The notes below the pieces were generated by a model. The model ran no database searches, was not told where the DNA came from, and saw only the letters and a list, made by a program, of their open reading frames with translations. The position numbers and the translations under genes were made by a program. A stretch of 64,000 bases of DNA from Asticcacaulis sp. SL142 (GTDB taxonomy: Bacteria; Pseudomonadota; Alphaproteobacteria; Caulobacterales; Caulobacteraceae): assembly GCF_026625745.1 (NCBI RefSeq), contig NZ_CP113061.1, positions 682,001 to 746,000 of the forward strand, in the 5' to 3' direction. This document shows, one piece after another, positions 54,740 to 63,734 of this stretch. How positions within the stretch are numbered: position 1 is the stretch's first letter; each line of letters begins with the position of its first letter.

Positions 54740-55183
54740 CTAATCGGTCCAGCGTGTACCCATAAGTGCGCTCGATTTCAGGAGCACATCTTTGAGATCA
54801 TCTTCAACGACCATATCCAATGCCGCCTCCAGCGTCACAAAACACGCCTGATCGGCATCGTCACCGGCCACAGGTTCTCCGGCCAGCCAGCGCGCCAGAT
54901 AATCAATAAGCACATAGTGAAACCCATCCGGATACGCCTCGGAGGCCGGTTCCATAATCTCATAAACTTCGATCAAGGGGCCAAGTTCAGCCTCAATGCC
55001 GGTTTCCTCACGCAATTCCCGCAAAGCCGTATTCGCTATCGGCTCGAACCGATCCATCTTGCCACCGGGGATCGACCATTGGCCTTGGCGAGGGGCTCGA
55101 CCGCGCCGGATCAACAAGACCTCATCACCTCGCCAGCACACAACGCCGATCGCCGGTATTGGATAGTGAGTTTTGACTTGCAC
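54740..55183 (-). CDS. NUDIX hydrolase
   Basis: A cytosolic 147-residue diphosphate hydrolase. The full NUDIX box is present at residues 40-62: G-x5-E-x7-REL-x2-EE-x-GI (GGKMDRFE, then ALRELREETGI). The position upstream of the SPFH/NfeD pair on the same strand, 65 bases away, may be a shared transcript. ADP-ribose, nucleotide or other diphosphates are possible substrates. Confidence 0.88.
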   Translation of the reverse strand: MQVKTHYPIPAIGVVCWRGDEVLLIRRGRAPRQGQWSIPGGKMDRFEPIANTALRELREETGIEAELGPLIEVYEIMEPASEAYPDGFHYVLIDYLARWLAGEPVAGDDADQACFVTLEAALDMVVEDDLKDVLLKSSALMGTRWTD

Positions 55184-55259
55184 TTACAGATTCTCCGTAT
55201 AAACCCCAACCCTTATAAGCCAAACACTTACAACAGCGCTGCTTTTAGGGATACTTGCC

Positions 55260-56693
55260 ATGACCGCCGCCGCCCAATTTGCTGAATGCCCGCCAGTTGC
55301 ACCGGAAATTCTGGCAGAGATCAAGTCCGTACTGGGCGAAGGTGGCTATAGCGAAGACTCTTTACGCGTCGAAGCCAAACTGACCGAATGGCGCGGCAAG
55401 TGGAAGGGGCATACCCCCTTACTCGTTTTACCCAAAACGACTGAGGAACTCTCTAAAGTCGTCAAGATTTGCTATGAACATGGCGTGGCTATTACCCCGC
55501 AAGGTGGCAACACAGGCCTGGTCGGCGGGCAAATTCCATTTGGCGAAATTCTGGTGTCGCTGGAGCGCATGCGTACCATTCGTGATGTCGCGCCGACCGA
55601 TGACACTATGGTACTGGAGGCTGGCATCACCCTGTTGGAAGCGCAGCAGATTGCCGAAAAAGCCGGACGGCACTTCCCGTTATCTCTGGCGGCCGAGGGG
55701 ACGGCCACCATTGGCGGCGTCATCAGCACCAATGCCGGCGGCACCGCCGTTCTGCGCTATGGCGTCACCCGCGATCTGGTGTCCGGTCTTGAGGTGGTTT
55801 TGCCCAATGGTGACATTTTCCATGGCCTGAAACGCCTACGCAAAGACAATACCGGCTACGACCTCAAGCAGATGTTCATCGGTGCCGAAGGCACATTGGG
55901 CATCATCACGGCGGCGTCGCTTAAGCTGTTTCCGGTTATGAATTCGCGATCGGTGGCTATTGTCGGGTTTGAAACCTCACAAAAAGCCATTGATCTTCTG
56001 GCCCGCGCCAAACAGGAAACGGGCGGGCAGGTCGAAGCCTTTGAACTGATGGGGCGCTACGGCCTGTCGCTGGTGCTCAAGAACATTCCTGATACCCGCG
56101 AACCGCTTGAGGGTGAATATCCGTGGTACGCCCTGATCGAGGTCGCATCGGGTGATCCTGATGGCGCTGAAACCTCTATGGAGCGTCTGCTGGGGGCAGC
56201 GTTTGAAGAAGAGCTGATTCTTGATGCGGCCATCGCCCAGAACGATACCCAAGCCGCCGCATTTTGGCGTCTGCGCGAAGAACACTCAGCCGCAGAAAAA
56301 GTCGAAGGGGCTGCCTGGAAACATGACATTTCCGTCCCGCTGTCACGCATGGCAGAATATATGGAAGAAGGCGCCAAGGCGATCGAAGCCTTCCTGCCAG
56401 GTGCCCGACTGGTGGCGTTTGGTCATGTCGGCGATGGTAATGTCCACTTTAACGTCATAGTGCCTGAAGGCATGGATACCAAAGTCTTCAATGACTTACG
56501 TAATGAAGGTTCCAAAGTGGTTCATGATCTGGTGCATCAATATGAAGGTTCCATCTCGGCCGAGCATGGCCTTGGCCGCATGAAAACTCAAGAGGCCCTG
56601 TTGTACAAGGATCCTACTGCGGTGGCCGCCATGAGGGCGGTACGGCTGGCGCTCGATCCAAAGCGCATCATGAACCCGCATGTACTATTTTAA
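55260..56693 (+). CDS. FAD-linked 2-hydroxyacid dehydrogenase (GlcD/D2HGDH type)
   Basis: A 477-residue flavoprotein of the VAO/GlcD family that oxidises a D-2-hydroxy acid such as D-2-hydroxyglutarate, glycolate or D-lactate. The FAD_binding_4 domain (about 55-195) includes PQGGNTGLVGGQIP and GVISTNAGGTAVLRYG. The C-terminal oxidase cap domain includes FGHVGDGNVHFN and the signature SAEHGLGRMK near residue 434-444. The gene is divergent from the NUDIX gene and alone. Sequence does not separate the substrates. Confidence 0.88.
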   Translation: MTAAAQFAECPPVAPEILAEIKSVLGEGGYSEDSLRVEAKLTEWRGKWKGHTPLLVLPKTTEELSKVVKICYEHGVAITPQGGNTGLVGGQIPFGEILVSLERMRTIRDVAPTDDTMVLEAGITLLEAQQIAEKAGRHFPLSLAAEGTATIGGVISTNAGGTAVLRYGVTRDLVSGLEVVLPNGDIFHGLKRLRKDNTGYDLKQMFIGAEGTLGIITAASLKLFPVMNSRSVAIVGFETSQKAIDLLARAKQETGGQVEAFELMGRYGLSLVLKNIPDTREPLEGEYPWYALIEVASGDPDGAETSMERLLGAAFEEELILDAAIAQNDTQAAAFWRLREEHSAAEKVEGAAWKHDISVPLSRMAEYMEEGAKAIEAFLPGARLVAFGHVGDGNVHFNVIVPEGMDTKVFNDLRNEGSKVVHDLVHQYEGSISAEHGLGRMKTQEALLYKDPTAVAAMRAVRLALDPKRIMNPHVLF

Positions 56694-56705
56694 TAGTTTC
56701 AGATG

Positions 56706-57494
56706 TTAAGCCGCTAAAAACTTTTCAGATAAAACCGCATCAACCAGCATGGTCAGATCTGACGCGGTAAATGGCTTGGGAAGTTGCGCCGTTGAACCAA
56801 CTTTTCGCGCGGCGGACAAAGCTTTCAGGCAGTCAAATTGCTCAAGTTCAGCCCCCGCTGACATAGCAATGACGTGAACTTCCGGCCATTGACTGCGGAT
56901 TATGTTGATACCTTCCAGCCCGCCCATGCCCGGCATGAAAATGTCCGTTATCACCACATCGACGTGGGCAATATCAACACGCTCAAGCGCCTCCTCCATC
57001 GAGCCCGCCTCACTGACACGGTAGCCCTTATCATCAAGCGCGGTTGCCACAAGTTTGCGTACAATACGGCAATCATCAATGACTAACATATGACGCCGGC
57101 GTATAGGTGTGGCCTTTATAAGTTTAGTCTGGGTAAGGATATTGGCGATCGCATGGGGGGTGAATGGCTTCGCCAGTACAAAATCGGCTTCTGCTTGTCG
57201 TGCCATGGCGAGCGTCTCTTCAAGCGCAGCACCTCCAGCCCCTCCCGATGTCATAACCGCAACCGGCACATCAGGCGCACGCTCACGCAGGTTTGGTATG
57301 AATTTCAAGCTGTTGCCATCGCCGACATAAACGTCAAGTAACATCAGATTAACCTTAAAGTCCCGCAGCATAGAATAGGTCGTTTTAAGATCGTGGCTGA
57401 CGAGCGTGAGGCATCCCAGCCCCTCAAGGATTCTGGAAATCAGTTGAGCCTGTACGCGACTATCTTCTAAAATCAGTACCGTCCCCAGAGACAT
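56706..57494 (-). CDS. Response regulator with two receiver domains and no output domain
   Basis: A 262-residue soluble protein made of two REC domains in tandem. The first (about 4-120) has the phosphorylatable Asp54 in MLLDVY and Lys109 in LAKPFT. The second (about 134-255) has Asp184 in ITDIFMPG and Lys240 in LPKPFT. The acidic pocket residues are present (LEDS and IDDC). No DNA-binding or enzymatic domain follows, so it would act by protein contact or by phosphorelay. No histidine kinase gene is next to it. Confidence 0.88.
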   Translation of the reverse strand: MSLGTVLILEDSRVQAQLISRILEGLGCLTLVSHDLKTTYSMLRDFKVNLMLLDVYVGDGNSLKFIPNLRERAPDVPVAVMTSGGAGGAALEETLAMARQAEADFVLAKPFTPHAIANILTQTKLIKATPIRRRHMLVIDDCRIVRKLVATALDDKGYRVSEAGSMEEALERVDIAHVDVVITDIFMPGMGGLEGINIIRSQWPEVHVIAMSAGAELEQFDCLKALSAARKVGSTAQLPKPFTASDLTMLVDAVLSEKFLAA

Positions 57495-57675
57495 GTGAAA
57501 ACCTCCCCGCGCGCATCCTCGCAGAGTACGCGTTATCAGTGTGTATATGATTAATACGCAATAACTAAACAGACAGGGATGCTGAACTCAAGCCAGCTAA
57601 ATAATACCCTCAAAACACGGTCTGCGTTTAAAAACAAAGATGACGCACTAGGCCAAATCAGTATAAAAAGCGTTC

Positions 57676-58449
57676 ATGCTCATATTGTTATCCCCAGCCA
57701 AATCGCTCAATACATCTCCAGCAGCCGATTGGATCAAATCCACCTCACCCCGGTTTTCCGCTCGCACCAAAGACCTTTTGGCCGTGATGAAAACCAAAAG
57801 TCCGGATGATTTGCGCGGGTTGATGGATATATCGGATGATCTAGCGGAGTTAAATTACCGTCGCTATCAGCGGTTTACCCGCCAGGATGCTTTGCCGGCT
57901 GCCATGATATTCGATGGAGACGTCTACGATGGCCTGATGGCGCGCGAGCTAGATGAGCCAGCCCTGACATGGATGCAGGATCGTGTCCGTATTTTATCTG
58001 GTCTTTATGGCGTGCTGAGGCCGCTTGACCAGATGCGCCCTTATCGCCTCGAAATGGGGACATCCCTGCCGACAGATAAGGGGAAGTCCCTGTATGCTTA
58101 TTGGGGCGATGATATTGCAAACGCGCTTCTTAAAGATGCCAAGGCCGTAAAGGCGGACACGATACTTAATCTGGCAAGTCAGGAATATGCCAAGGCCGCC
58201 CTTACCAAGGCCATGAAGCTTAAGGTTATCAATACGCGGTTTCTGGATGAAAAAGACGGCAAGGCGCGCATAGTGTCATTTTTTGCCAAGCGCGCCCGCG
58301 GTCTGATGGCGCGTTACGTCATCGACCATCGCATCGAAGAGGTCGAACAGGCCAAGGCTTTCGATACCGATGGCTATAGGTTCCAGGCCGATCAATCGAC
58401 GCCGACTGAGTGGGTGTTTTCCCGCCCGCAGCCACCCGTAAAGGCCTAA
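57676..58449 (+). CDS. yaaA: Peroxide stress protein YaaA (UPF0246)
   Basis: A 257-residue cytosolic protein. The family start MLILLSPAKSL is exact, supporting the ATG at 57676. Also present are DVYDGLMA, RILSGLYGVLRPLDQMRPYRLEMG (in part) and KARGLMARYVI, all family motifs. In E. coli YaaA lowers intracellular free iron and protects DNA from hydrogen peroxide; the fold is a helix-hairpin-helix DNA-binding type. It converges with the threonylcarbamoyl-AMP synthase gene, overlapping by four bases. Confidence 0.92.
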   Translation: MLILLSPAKSLNTSPAADWIKSTSPRFSARTKDLLAVMKTKSPDDLRGLMDISDDLAELNYRRYQRFTRQDALPAAMIFDGDVYDGLMARELDEPALTWMQDRVRILSGLYGVLRPLDQMRPYRLEMGTSLPTDKGKSLYAYWGDDIANALLKDAKAVKADTILNLASQEYAKAALTKAMKLKVINTRFLDEKDGKARIVSFFAKRARGLMARYVIDHRIEEVEQAKAFDTDGYRFQADQSTPTEWVFSRPQPPVKA

Positions 58450-59363
58450 CCGATAAAACCGGACGCGCGTTTCAGGCGATCGTTTATAGCTTCACCTAAC
58501 CCTTCATCCGGAACGGGGGCTACGCAAATTTTTGACGGTTTAAGTTTATCCGCATCTCTTAAGGATTTAAAAAGGTTAGAGGCAGCTTCGGATAAATCAG
58601 ATGAAGCACTTAGCTGAAACACCGGGCCGGTGTAATTGGTCGGACCAAACGCCAGATACGCACAGCCCGGTTCGGGAAGCGCCACATTTATCTCAACCTT
58701 AGCCTCAGGAGCGTAATGCAGGGTAAGGCGCCCAGGGGAACGGTGCCCATCATGATCATCGCCCTCCAGAGGCCCGATCACGGCTTCTATTTGCTGGCGC
58801 GTCACAGCGCCGGCCCGCAGATAACGAACACCGTCCATCAGACTGACAACCGTGGATTCCAAGCCAATCTGGCAATCACCGCCGTCGATCGCCGCCGCCA
58901 CATAGGCGCCGGTTTCCTCAACCGCATCGTAAAACCGGGTTGGGCTCGGCCGGCCAGAGCGGTTAGCAGAGGGCGCGACCACCCCCCCGCCAAAGGCCCT
59001 CAATATCTCAAGGGCGAGAGGATGAGCGGGCATTCTGATGGCGACGCTATCCAGACCCGCCCGTGCCAAATCGCATACCTGCCCATCATTCCTATATGGC
59101 ACAACGAGCGTCAAAGGCCCTGGCCAGAACGCCTTGGCCAGAGCGCAGGCGCGGTCATCAAAGTGAGCAAGGCCCTCGGCTATAGCCAGATCAGCGACAT
59201 GAGCAATTAAAGGATTGAAGTGCGGGCGGCCCTTTGCGGAAAACACCTTGGCAACCGCCACGGAATCACTGGCGCTTGCCCCCAGACCATACACAGTCTC
59301 GGTTGGCAAAAAGATGAGATTTCCGGCATTAAGAGCGGCCACGGCATCGCTAACAGAAGTCAT
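58446..59363 (-). CDS. L-threonylcarbamoyladenylate synthase, Sua5 type
   Basis: Makes threonylcarbamoyl-AMP for the t6A37 modification of ANN-decoding tRNAs. The 305-residue protein has the YrdC domain (about 5-190, with FLPTETVYGLGASA, KGRPHFNPLIAHV, FWPGPLTLVV and PSANRSGRPSPT). The linker SPGRLTLHYAPEAKV leads to the C-terminal Sua5 domain (about 215-305). The longer Sua5 form, rather than the short TsaC, is thus present. The gene converges with yaaA and follows the b561-YceI gene on the same strand. Confidence 0.92.
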   Translation of the reverse strand: MTSVSDAVAALNAGNLIFLPTETVYGLGASASDSVAVAKVFSAKGRPHFNPLIAHVADLAIAEGLAHFDDRACALAKAFWPGPLTLVVPYRNDGQVCDLARAGLDSVAIRMPAHPLALEILRAFGGGVVAPSANRSGRPSPTRFYDAVEETGAYVAAAIDGGDCQIGLESTVVSLMDGVRYLRAGAVTRQQIEAVIGPLEGDDHDGHRSPGRLTLHYAPEAKVEINVALPEPGCAYLAFGPTNYTGPVFQLSASSDLSEAASNLFKSLRDADKLKPSKICVAPVPDEGLGEAINDRLKRASGFIG

Positions 59364-59399
59364 ACCTTGCCCTTACCAAACCACCCTGATGGTCTCAAC

Positions 59400-60683
59400 C
59401 TATTTCGCGGCAGACGCGCGCAGGGTGAAGTCCAGTTTTACCTTGGCCGGAATCTGATCTGTCGACGCCCAATCGCCTGAACCGACCCCAAAACCCAATC
59501 TGTCCAGGTCGGCCTGTGCTGTGACATTGGCCGTTTTGTTACCGCCAGATTCAGTGATTTTAAGATTAAAGGGCAGATCATATGGCTTTGTCTGCCCATG
59601 TAGGGTGAGTTTGCCCTTAGCCACAAAGCGCGTTTCGGAAATTTTTGTAAAAGACTTGGCTTCGAATGTCGCCTTGGGGAAGCTGGCGACGTTGAAAAAC
59701 GAATCGCTTTTGAGCGTGTTGTCGCGTTCAGCGTCTTCTGTACTCACAGAGTTCAGGTTGATGGCGACCTTAATCGATGACAACTCAAGCGCTGCTGGAT
59801 CGAAGCGAATGTCAGCGCTATAGTCACTGAAACGCCCGCGGATATTAGCACCCTGAAAAGACGTCACAAAGTCGAGACGGGTTTCGGCCTTGTTTACCGT
59901 CCATTTCGCAACCGTAGGGGCCGCCGTCGAAGGGCTTGACGCTTCAGAAGTTGCGACAGCGCTCACCGTCTCCGACGCATCTGAACTTGAGATGGCGCCT
60001 TCGCCAGGAGGCACCTCCTCGGTAACGGCCGCGGCCGTTGCAGGGATTTCAGGTTTGGCACCACCAAAGATCATAGCACCCGTTATAATGCCGATCGCGA
60101 CGGTAGCGGCCGGGATTATCCAGCGCCAATTCAATAACGGCTCCGGTGTCAGTCCTGGAATCATCCGGGTGATGGTGCTATCCTTATCAATGACATGATG
60201 TTTAAGGGCGGCCCCTATGTGCAGGGGAATCAACACATAGGTGATCAACTTAGCCAGAATACCATGCACCGCTACCCACGCATCATGGGCCTGCTCCGAA
60301 GCTGGAACCGGCAAATGCGGCCATGGCAGAATACCATAAAGCACCGTGTTAATGGCCATAGGACTGGCCGATACCATCGCCCACCCCGTCAGCGGCAAGC
60401 CGATCATCGCAACATAAAATCCCCAATGGACGGCTTTTGCCGCCGCCATCTGCCATTTCGGGCCTTCAACTTCCGACGGTGCCTTATAGGCAAAGCGGAG
60501 CCCCAGCCTGATAAAGCTAAGAAAAAGTATGGTGATGCCAATGGATTTATGAAGCTGAAAGCGGGCAAATCGGCCTGCATCTTCATCTTCCAGCCGCCAC
60601 CCCAGGATGATCATGAAAATAATCAGGCCAGCCATCAGCCAGTGAAGCCAGCGGCTATAACGGTTATAGGTTTCAACAGGCAT
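59400..60683 (-). CDS. Cytochrome b561-YceI fusion protein
   Basis: A 427-residue inner-membrane protein. The N-terminal half (about 1-185) is a four-helix cytochrome b561 with haem-ligand His residues in WLHWLM, QLHKSIG and the VHGILAKLITYVLIPLHIG segment. A further membrane segment (about 200-222) is followed by a low-complexity Ala/Ser/Thr/Glu linker (about 225-255), and then a periplasmic YceI lipocalin-like domain (about 258-427). YceI proteins bind long isoprenoids such as polyprenyl or ubiquinone. The fusion suggests electron transfer between a quinone-like ligand and the haem protein. The ATG at 60683 gives the usual MPVETYNRYSRWLHW start; 60695 is an alternative. Confidence 0.88.
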   Translation of the reverse strand: MPVETYNRYSRWLHWLMAGLIIFMIILGWRLEDEDAGRFARFQLHKSIGITILFLSFIRLGLRFAYKAPSEVEGPKWQMAAAKAVHWGFYVAMIGLPLTGWAMVSASPMAINTVLYGILPWPHLPVPASEQAHDAWVAVHGILAKLITYVLIPLHIGAALKHHVIDKDSTITRMIPGLTPEPLLNWRWIIPAATVAIGIITGAMIFGGAKPEIPATAAAVTEEVPPGEGAISSSDASETVSAVATSEASSPSTAAPTVAKWTVNKAETRLDFVTSFQGANIRGRFSDYSADIRFDPAALELSSIKVAINLNSVSTEDAERDNTLKSDSFFNVASFPKATFEAKSFTKISETRFVAKGKLTLHGQTKPYDLPFNLKITESGGNKTANVTAQADLDRLGFGVGSGDWASTDQIPAKVKLDFTLRASAAK

Positions 60684-60897
60684 GGTCACTCTCATCTGAC
60701 GGTTTGCGTCCAGTACTTCATATTGAACAATGGCAACGATTAATCAAGAGCCATATGTAATTATTATTGTTACATATAAGATGACGTGAACGTAAACTTT
60801 TCTTGATCTTTTTATTATGTGGATCATACTGCAGATCGGCTCAGCCCTAAGCGCCAGCCAAGGCGTAACTGAGACTCGTCACATCTGAGGAAACCCA

Positions 60898-62673
60898 ATG
60901 TCATACCGCCCCAGCATCAAAGATATCAGCTTTTGCCTGCAACAGGTTATAGGCATTGATGAATTTTATCAAAGCGAAGGTTTCCCCGACCTTGATGCCG
61001 ACATAGTTGATGCGGTTATGGAAGCCGCCGGTGATCTGGCGCGGGATGTTCTGGCCCCGCTCAACGTCATTGGCGATCATCAGGGCGCGCGTCGGGAAAA
61101 TGAGCAGGTTATTATCGCTGAGGGTTTCGGTGAGGCTCTGAAAGCCTATGCTGAAGGTGGTTGGAATGGCCTCACGGCCGAAATTGAGCATGGCGGCCAG
61201 GGCTTGCCCAAAACCCTTGAGCAGGCCTGTTTTGAGTTGTTTCATTCCGCCAATATGGCATTTACGCTCAACCCCACCCTCACCCTTGGCGCGATCGAAG
61301 CCTTGAGCGCCTATGGTAATGCGCGTCAAAAAACGATTTATCTGCCAAAGCTGGTCAGTGGAGCGTGGTGCGGCACCATGAATTTGACCGAACCCCAATC
61401 TGGTTCGGATCTGTCGACTTTGACTACTGTGGCGCAACCGACTGGCGACGGCACTTACCGCTTAACCGGACAAAAAATCTTCATCACCTGGGGCGATCAC
61501 GAAGCCTGCGATAATATCGCGCATCTGGTTCTGGCGCGCCTGCCGGACGCCCCTGCAGGCACCAGAGGCATATCACTGTTCTTATGTCCGAAATATCTGG
61601 TCGATGACAGCGGGCGCCTCGGTGATCGCAATACGGTTCGTGCGGTTGGGCTTGAACACAAGATGGGCATTCATGCCTCACCTACATGCGTTATGGCCTT
61701 TGAAGAGGCCATCGCTGAGATGGTAGGGCCGCCCAACGAAGGGCTGGCCGCCATGTTTGTGATGATGAACGCCGCCAGACTGGCCGTCGGCACGCAGGGC
61801 GTTGGCATCGCTGACCGGGCCTGGCAGCAGGCGCAAACCTATGCTCAGGAACGCCGTCAGGGGAAGTCGGTCCTTACGGGTGAAGCCAATGCCCCCATCT
61901 ATGATCACCCTGATGTCCGTCTGACATTGGCGGTATCAAAGGCCAAAATAGACGCGGCGCGCGCCATATGCCTCTTGACCGCGCAAGCCTTTGACCGCGC
62001 CCGCAGAGGATCAGAAAATGATCGTGCGCGCGCCAAACGCCGAGAAGATTTTCTGGTGCCTATCGCCAAGGCATGGAGCACGCAGGTCGGCTGCGATGTC
62101 GCCTCTGCCGGCGTGCAGGTGCATGGAGGCATGGGTTTCATCGAAGAAACCGGCGCCGCTCAGCACTACCGCGACGCTCGCATTGCCCCCATTTACGAGG
62201 GCACCAACGGTATTCAGGCCGCTGATCTGGTGGGGCGCAAATTATCGCAGGATAACGGACTCGCGGCAAAAGAGTTAAGTGAAGACATCAGAAAATTCAT
62301 AAAATCTACTGAAAATAAGAATATAATCACATTATCAGATTTGCATAACGCACTGCAGACGTTTGATGACGCCACAGACTGGCTGATCATGCAAAAATCG
62401 CAAAATGCTGCGGCCGTTGCGACCGCAGCCAGCCGATACCTGACCTTGTGTGGCGATCTTATCGGCGGATGGCTGCTGGCGAAAGGCGCACTTGCGGCGC
62501 AAAAATTGTTGGATCAGGGTGATGGCGATCACGACTGGTTAAGGTCCAAAATCGCTCTCTATGAAATATACAGCACGCAGGTTTTAAGCGCAGCCCCCGC
62601 TCATTTAACGGCCATCAAGATGACCAACGCCCCTCTTGAGGTCTTAATGGCAGCCGCAATTTATCCTGATTAG
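60898..62673 (+). CDS. Acyl-CoA dehydrogenase, long (DmdC/FadE-like) type
   Basis: A 591-residue FAD-dependent enzyme for alpha,beta-oxidation of acyl-CoA. The N-terminal helical part (about 1-155), the middle beta barrel (about 156-270, MNLTEPQSGSDLS and TGQKIFITWGDHE) and the C-terminal helical domain (GGMGFIEETGAAQHYRDARI, then YEGTNGIQA with the catalytic Glu) are all present. A further 110-residue C-terminal domain is typical of the longer class that includes 3-methylmercaptopropionyl-CoA dehydrogenase and related ones. Ribosome site GAGGAAA is upstream. It is single; the actual acyl chain is unknown. Confidence 0.9.
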   Translation: MSYRPSIKDISFCLQQVIGIDEFYQSEGFPDLDADIVDAVMEAAGDLARDVLAPLNVIGDHQGARRENEQVIIAEGFGEALKAYAEGGWNGLTAEIEHGGQGLPKTLEQACFELFHSANMAFTLNPTLTLGAIEALSAYGNARQKTIYLPKLVSGAWCGTMNLTEPQSGSDLSTLTTVAQPTGDGTYRLTGQKIFITWGDHEACDNIAHLVLARLPDAPAGTRGISLFLCPKYLVDDSGRLGDRNTVRAVGLEHKMGIHASPTCVMAFEEAIAEMVGPPNEGLAAMFVMMNAARLAVGTQGVGIADRAWQQAQTYAQERRQGKSVLTGEANAPIYDHPDVRLTLAVSKAKIDAARAICLLTAQAFDRARRGSENDRARAKRREDFLVPIAKAWSTQVGCDVASAGVQVHGGMGFIEETGAAQHYRDARIAPIYEGTNGIQAADLVGRKLSQDNGLAAKELSEDIRKFIKSTENKNIITLSDLHNALQTFDDATDWLIMQKSQNAAAVATAASRYLTLCGDLIGGWLLAKGALAAQKLLDQGDGDHDWLRSKIALYEIYSTQVLSAAPAHLTAIKMTNAPLEVLMAAAIYPD

Positions 62674-63578
62674 GGCTTAGTCGTCTTAACCGCAGACGGC
62701 TTGGCGCCACTATTGGTCGGTCTTGTCGGATCTGGCACAATGTCACCGGTTGAATTGTCAGGCGTCTTTGGCGGGCCTGACGATACTGGCCGAACCACCA
62801 GCTTTTGCCGCAACGCCTCTTCGTCCTGAGATTTCAGCAGCTTATCAATCGTAGACCGCACAAACACGGCGTGGGTCACCAACCCAAGTTCAAGTCGGCG
62901 ATTGTCCTGCTCAACCTGCTTAGTCAAAATACCCGCAATAAAGGTAATCGACGGCTGCTCAGTGCCCGGACGACGGGTCGTACGATCCGTCATAAATACG
63001 GGCCCACCTGAATTGCCAGGAATAGCTGTTAAATCAATAAGAAATGTTGGATAGTTCGTGCTGGGTGTTAAGGGATATGAGGCCACACGACCCGCCCGCA
63101 GAATAGGAAATCCGGCCGGATTAGCCGACAACCCATGCGGATAGCCGAGCGTCATCATTTCATCGCCCGGCCCGATGCGGTAGTCGCTAAAGGTCTTTTC
63201 ATCCGCCAGCCAGCCGATAGGCACTACATTGTCTTTGTACGCTGCGGGCACCTCAACCGGAATTACCGCCACATCTTCCTTGCCGTGCTGCACCCACAAA
63301 GGACCACGATCAGAACGGATAGTCAGCTTTGACGGCCCATATTGCCACTTGCCCGTTGCGCCTTCAAAACGCCAACCGATACGGACATCATTGGACGGCA
63401 TCTTCTCAAAAACATGAGCGGCGGTGACCAGAACAATTTCGGGGGGATTGCTGGCAGAATTATACCCTCTGGGCACAGACACCAGAAAGCCAGTCCCCAC
63501 CATGCGCTTCCCATCGGCCAGAGGCTGATCGATTTGCACGGTTGCTTTGATGAGTTCCAGCGTTAAATCAGCGTCCAT
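62670..63578 (-). CDS. Trypsin-like (S1) serine protease without signal peptide
   Basis: A 302-residue serine protease. The triad is in place: His55 in VTAAHVF, Asp102 in KEDVAVIP and Ser190 in PGNSGGP. The double-barrel core covers about 10-230, followed by a Pro/Ser/Thr-rich tail (about 260-302) with no known domain. No signal peptide or membrane segment is visible, so it would be cytosolic unless exported by another route. The start is uncertain: ATG 63578 or GTG 63584. It converges with the acyl-CoA dehydrogenase gene, overlapping by four bases. Confidence 0.8.
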   Translation of the reverse strand: MDADLTLELIKATVQIDQPLADGKRMVGTGFLVSVPRGYNSASNPPEIVLVTAAHVFEKMPSNDVRIGWRFEGATGKWQYGPSKLTIRSDRGPLWVQHGKEDVAVIPVEVPAAYKDNVVPIGWLADEKTFSDYRIGPGDEMMTLGYPHGLSANPAGFPILRAGRVASYPLTPSTNYPTFLIDLTAIPGNSGGPVFMTDRTTRRPGTEQPSITFIAGILTKQVEQDNRRLELGLVTHAVFVRSTIDKLLKSQDEEALRQKLVVRPVSSGPPKTPDNSTGDIVPDPTRPTNSGAKPSAVKTTKP

Positions 63579-63734
63579 AAGCACTCTGCCCTCGAATAAA
63601 CCCGGCTGGCGGTGAATCTTACCAAACCGTCATTTGACGTATGGTTAAGAACTATCGCAATCTCATTACAAAGATTAACCATTTCCATCCCCATCATCCC
63701 CGGTCATCGGGCAATCTGTCAAAGGTGTAATCAC

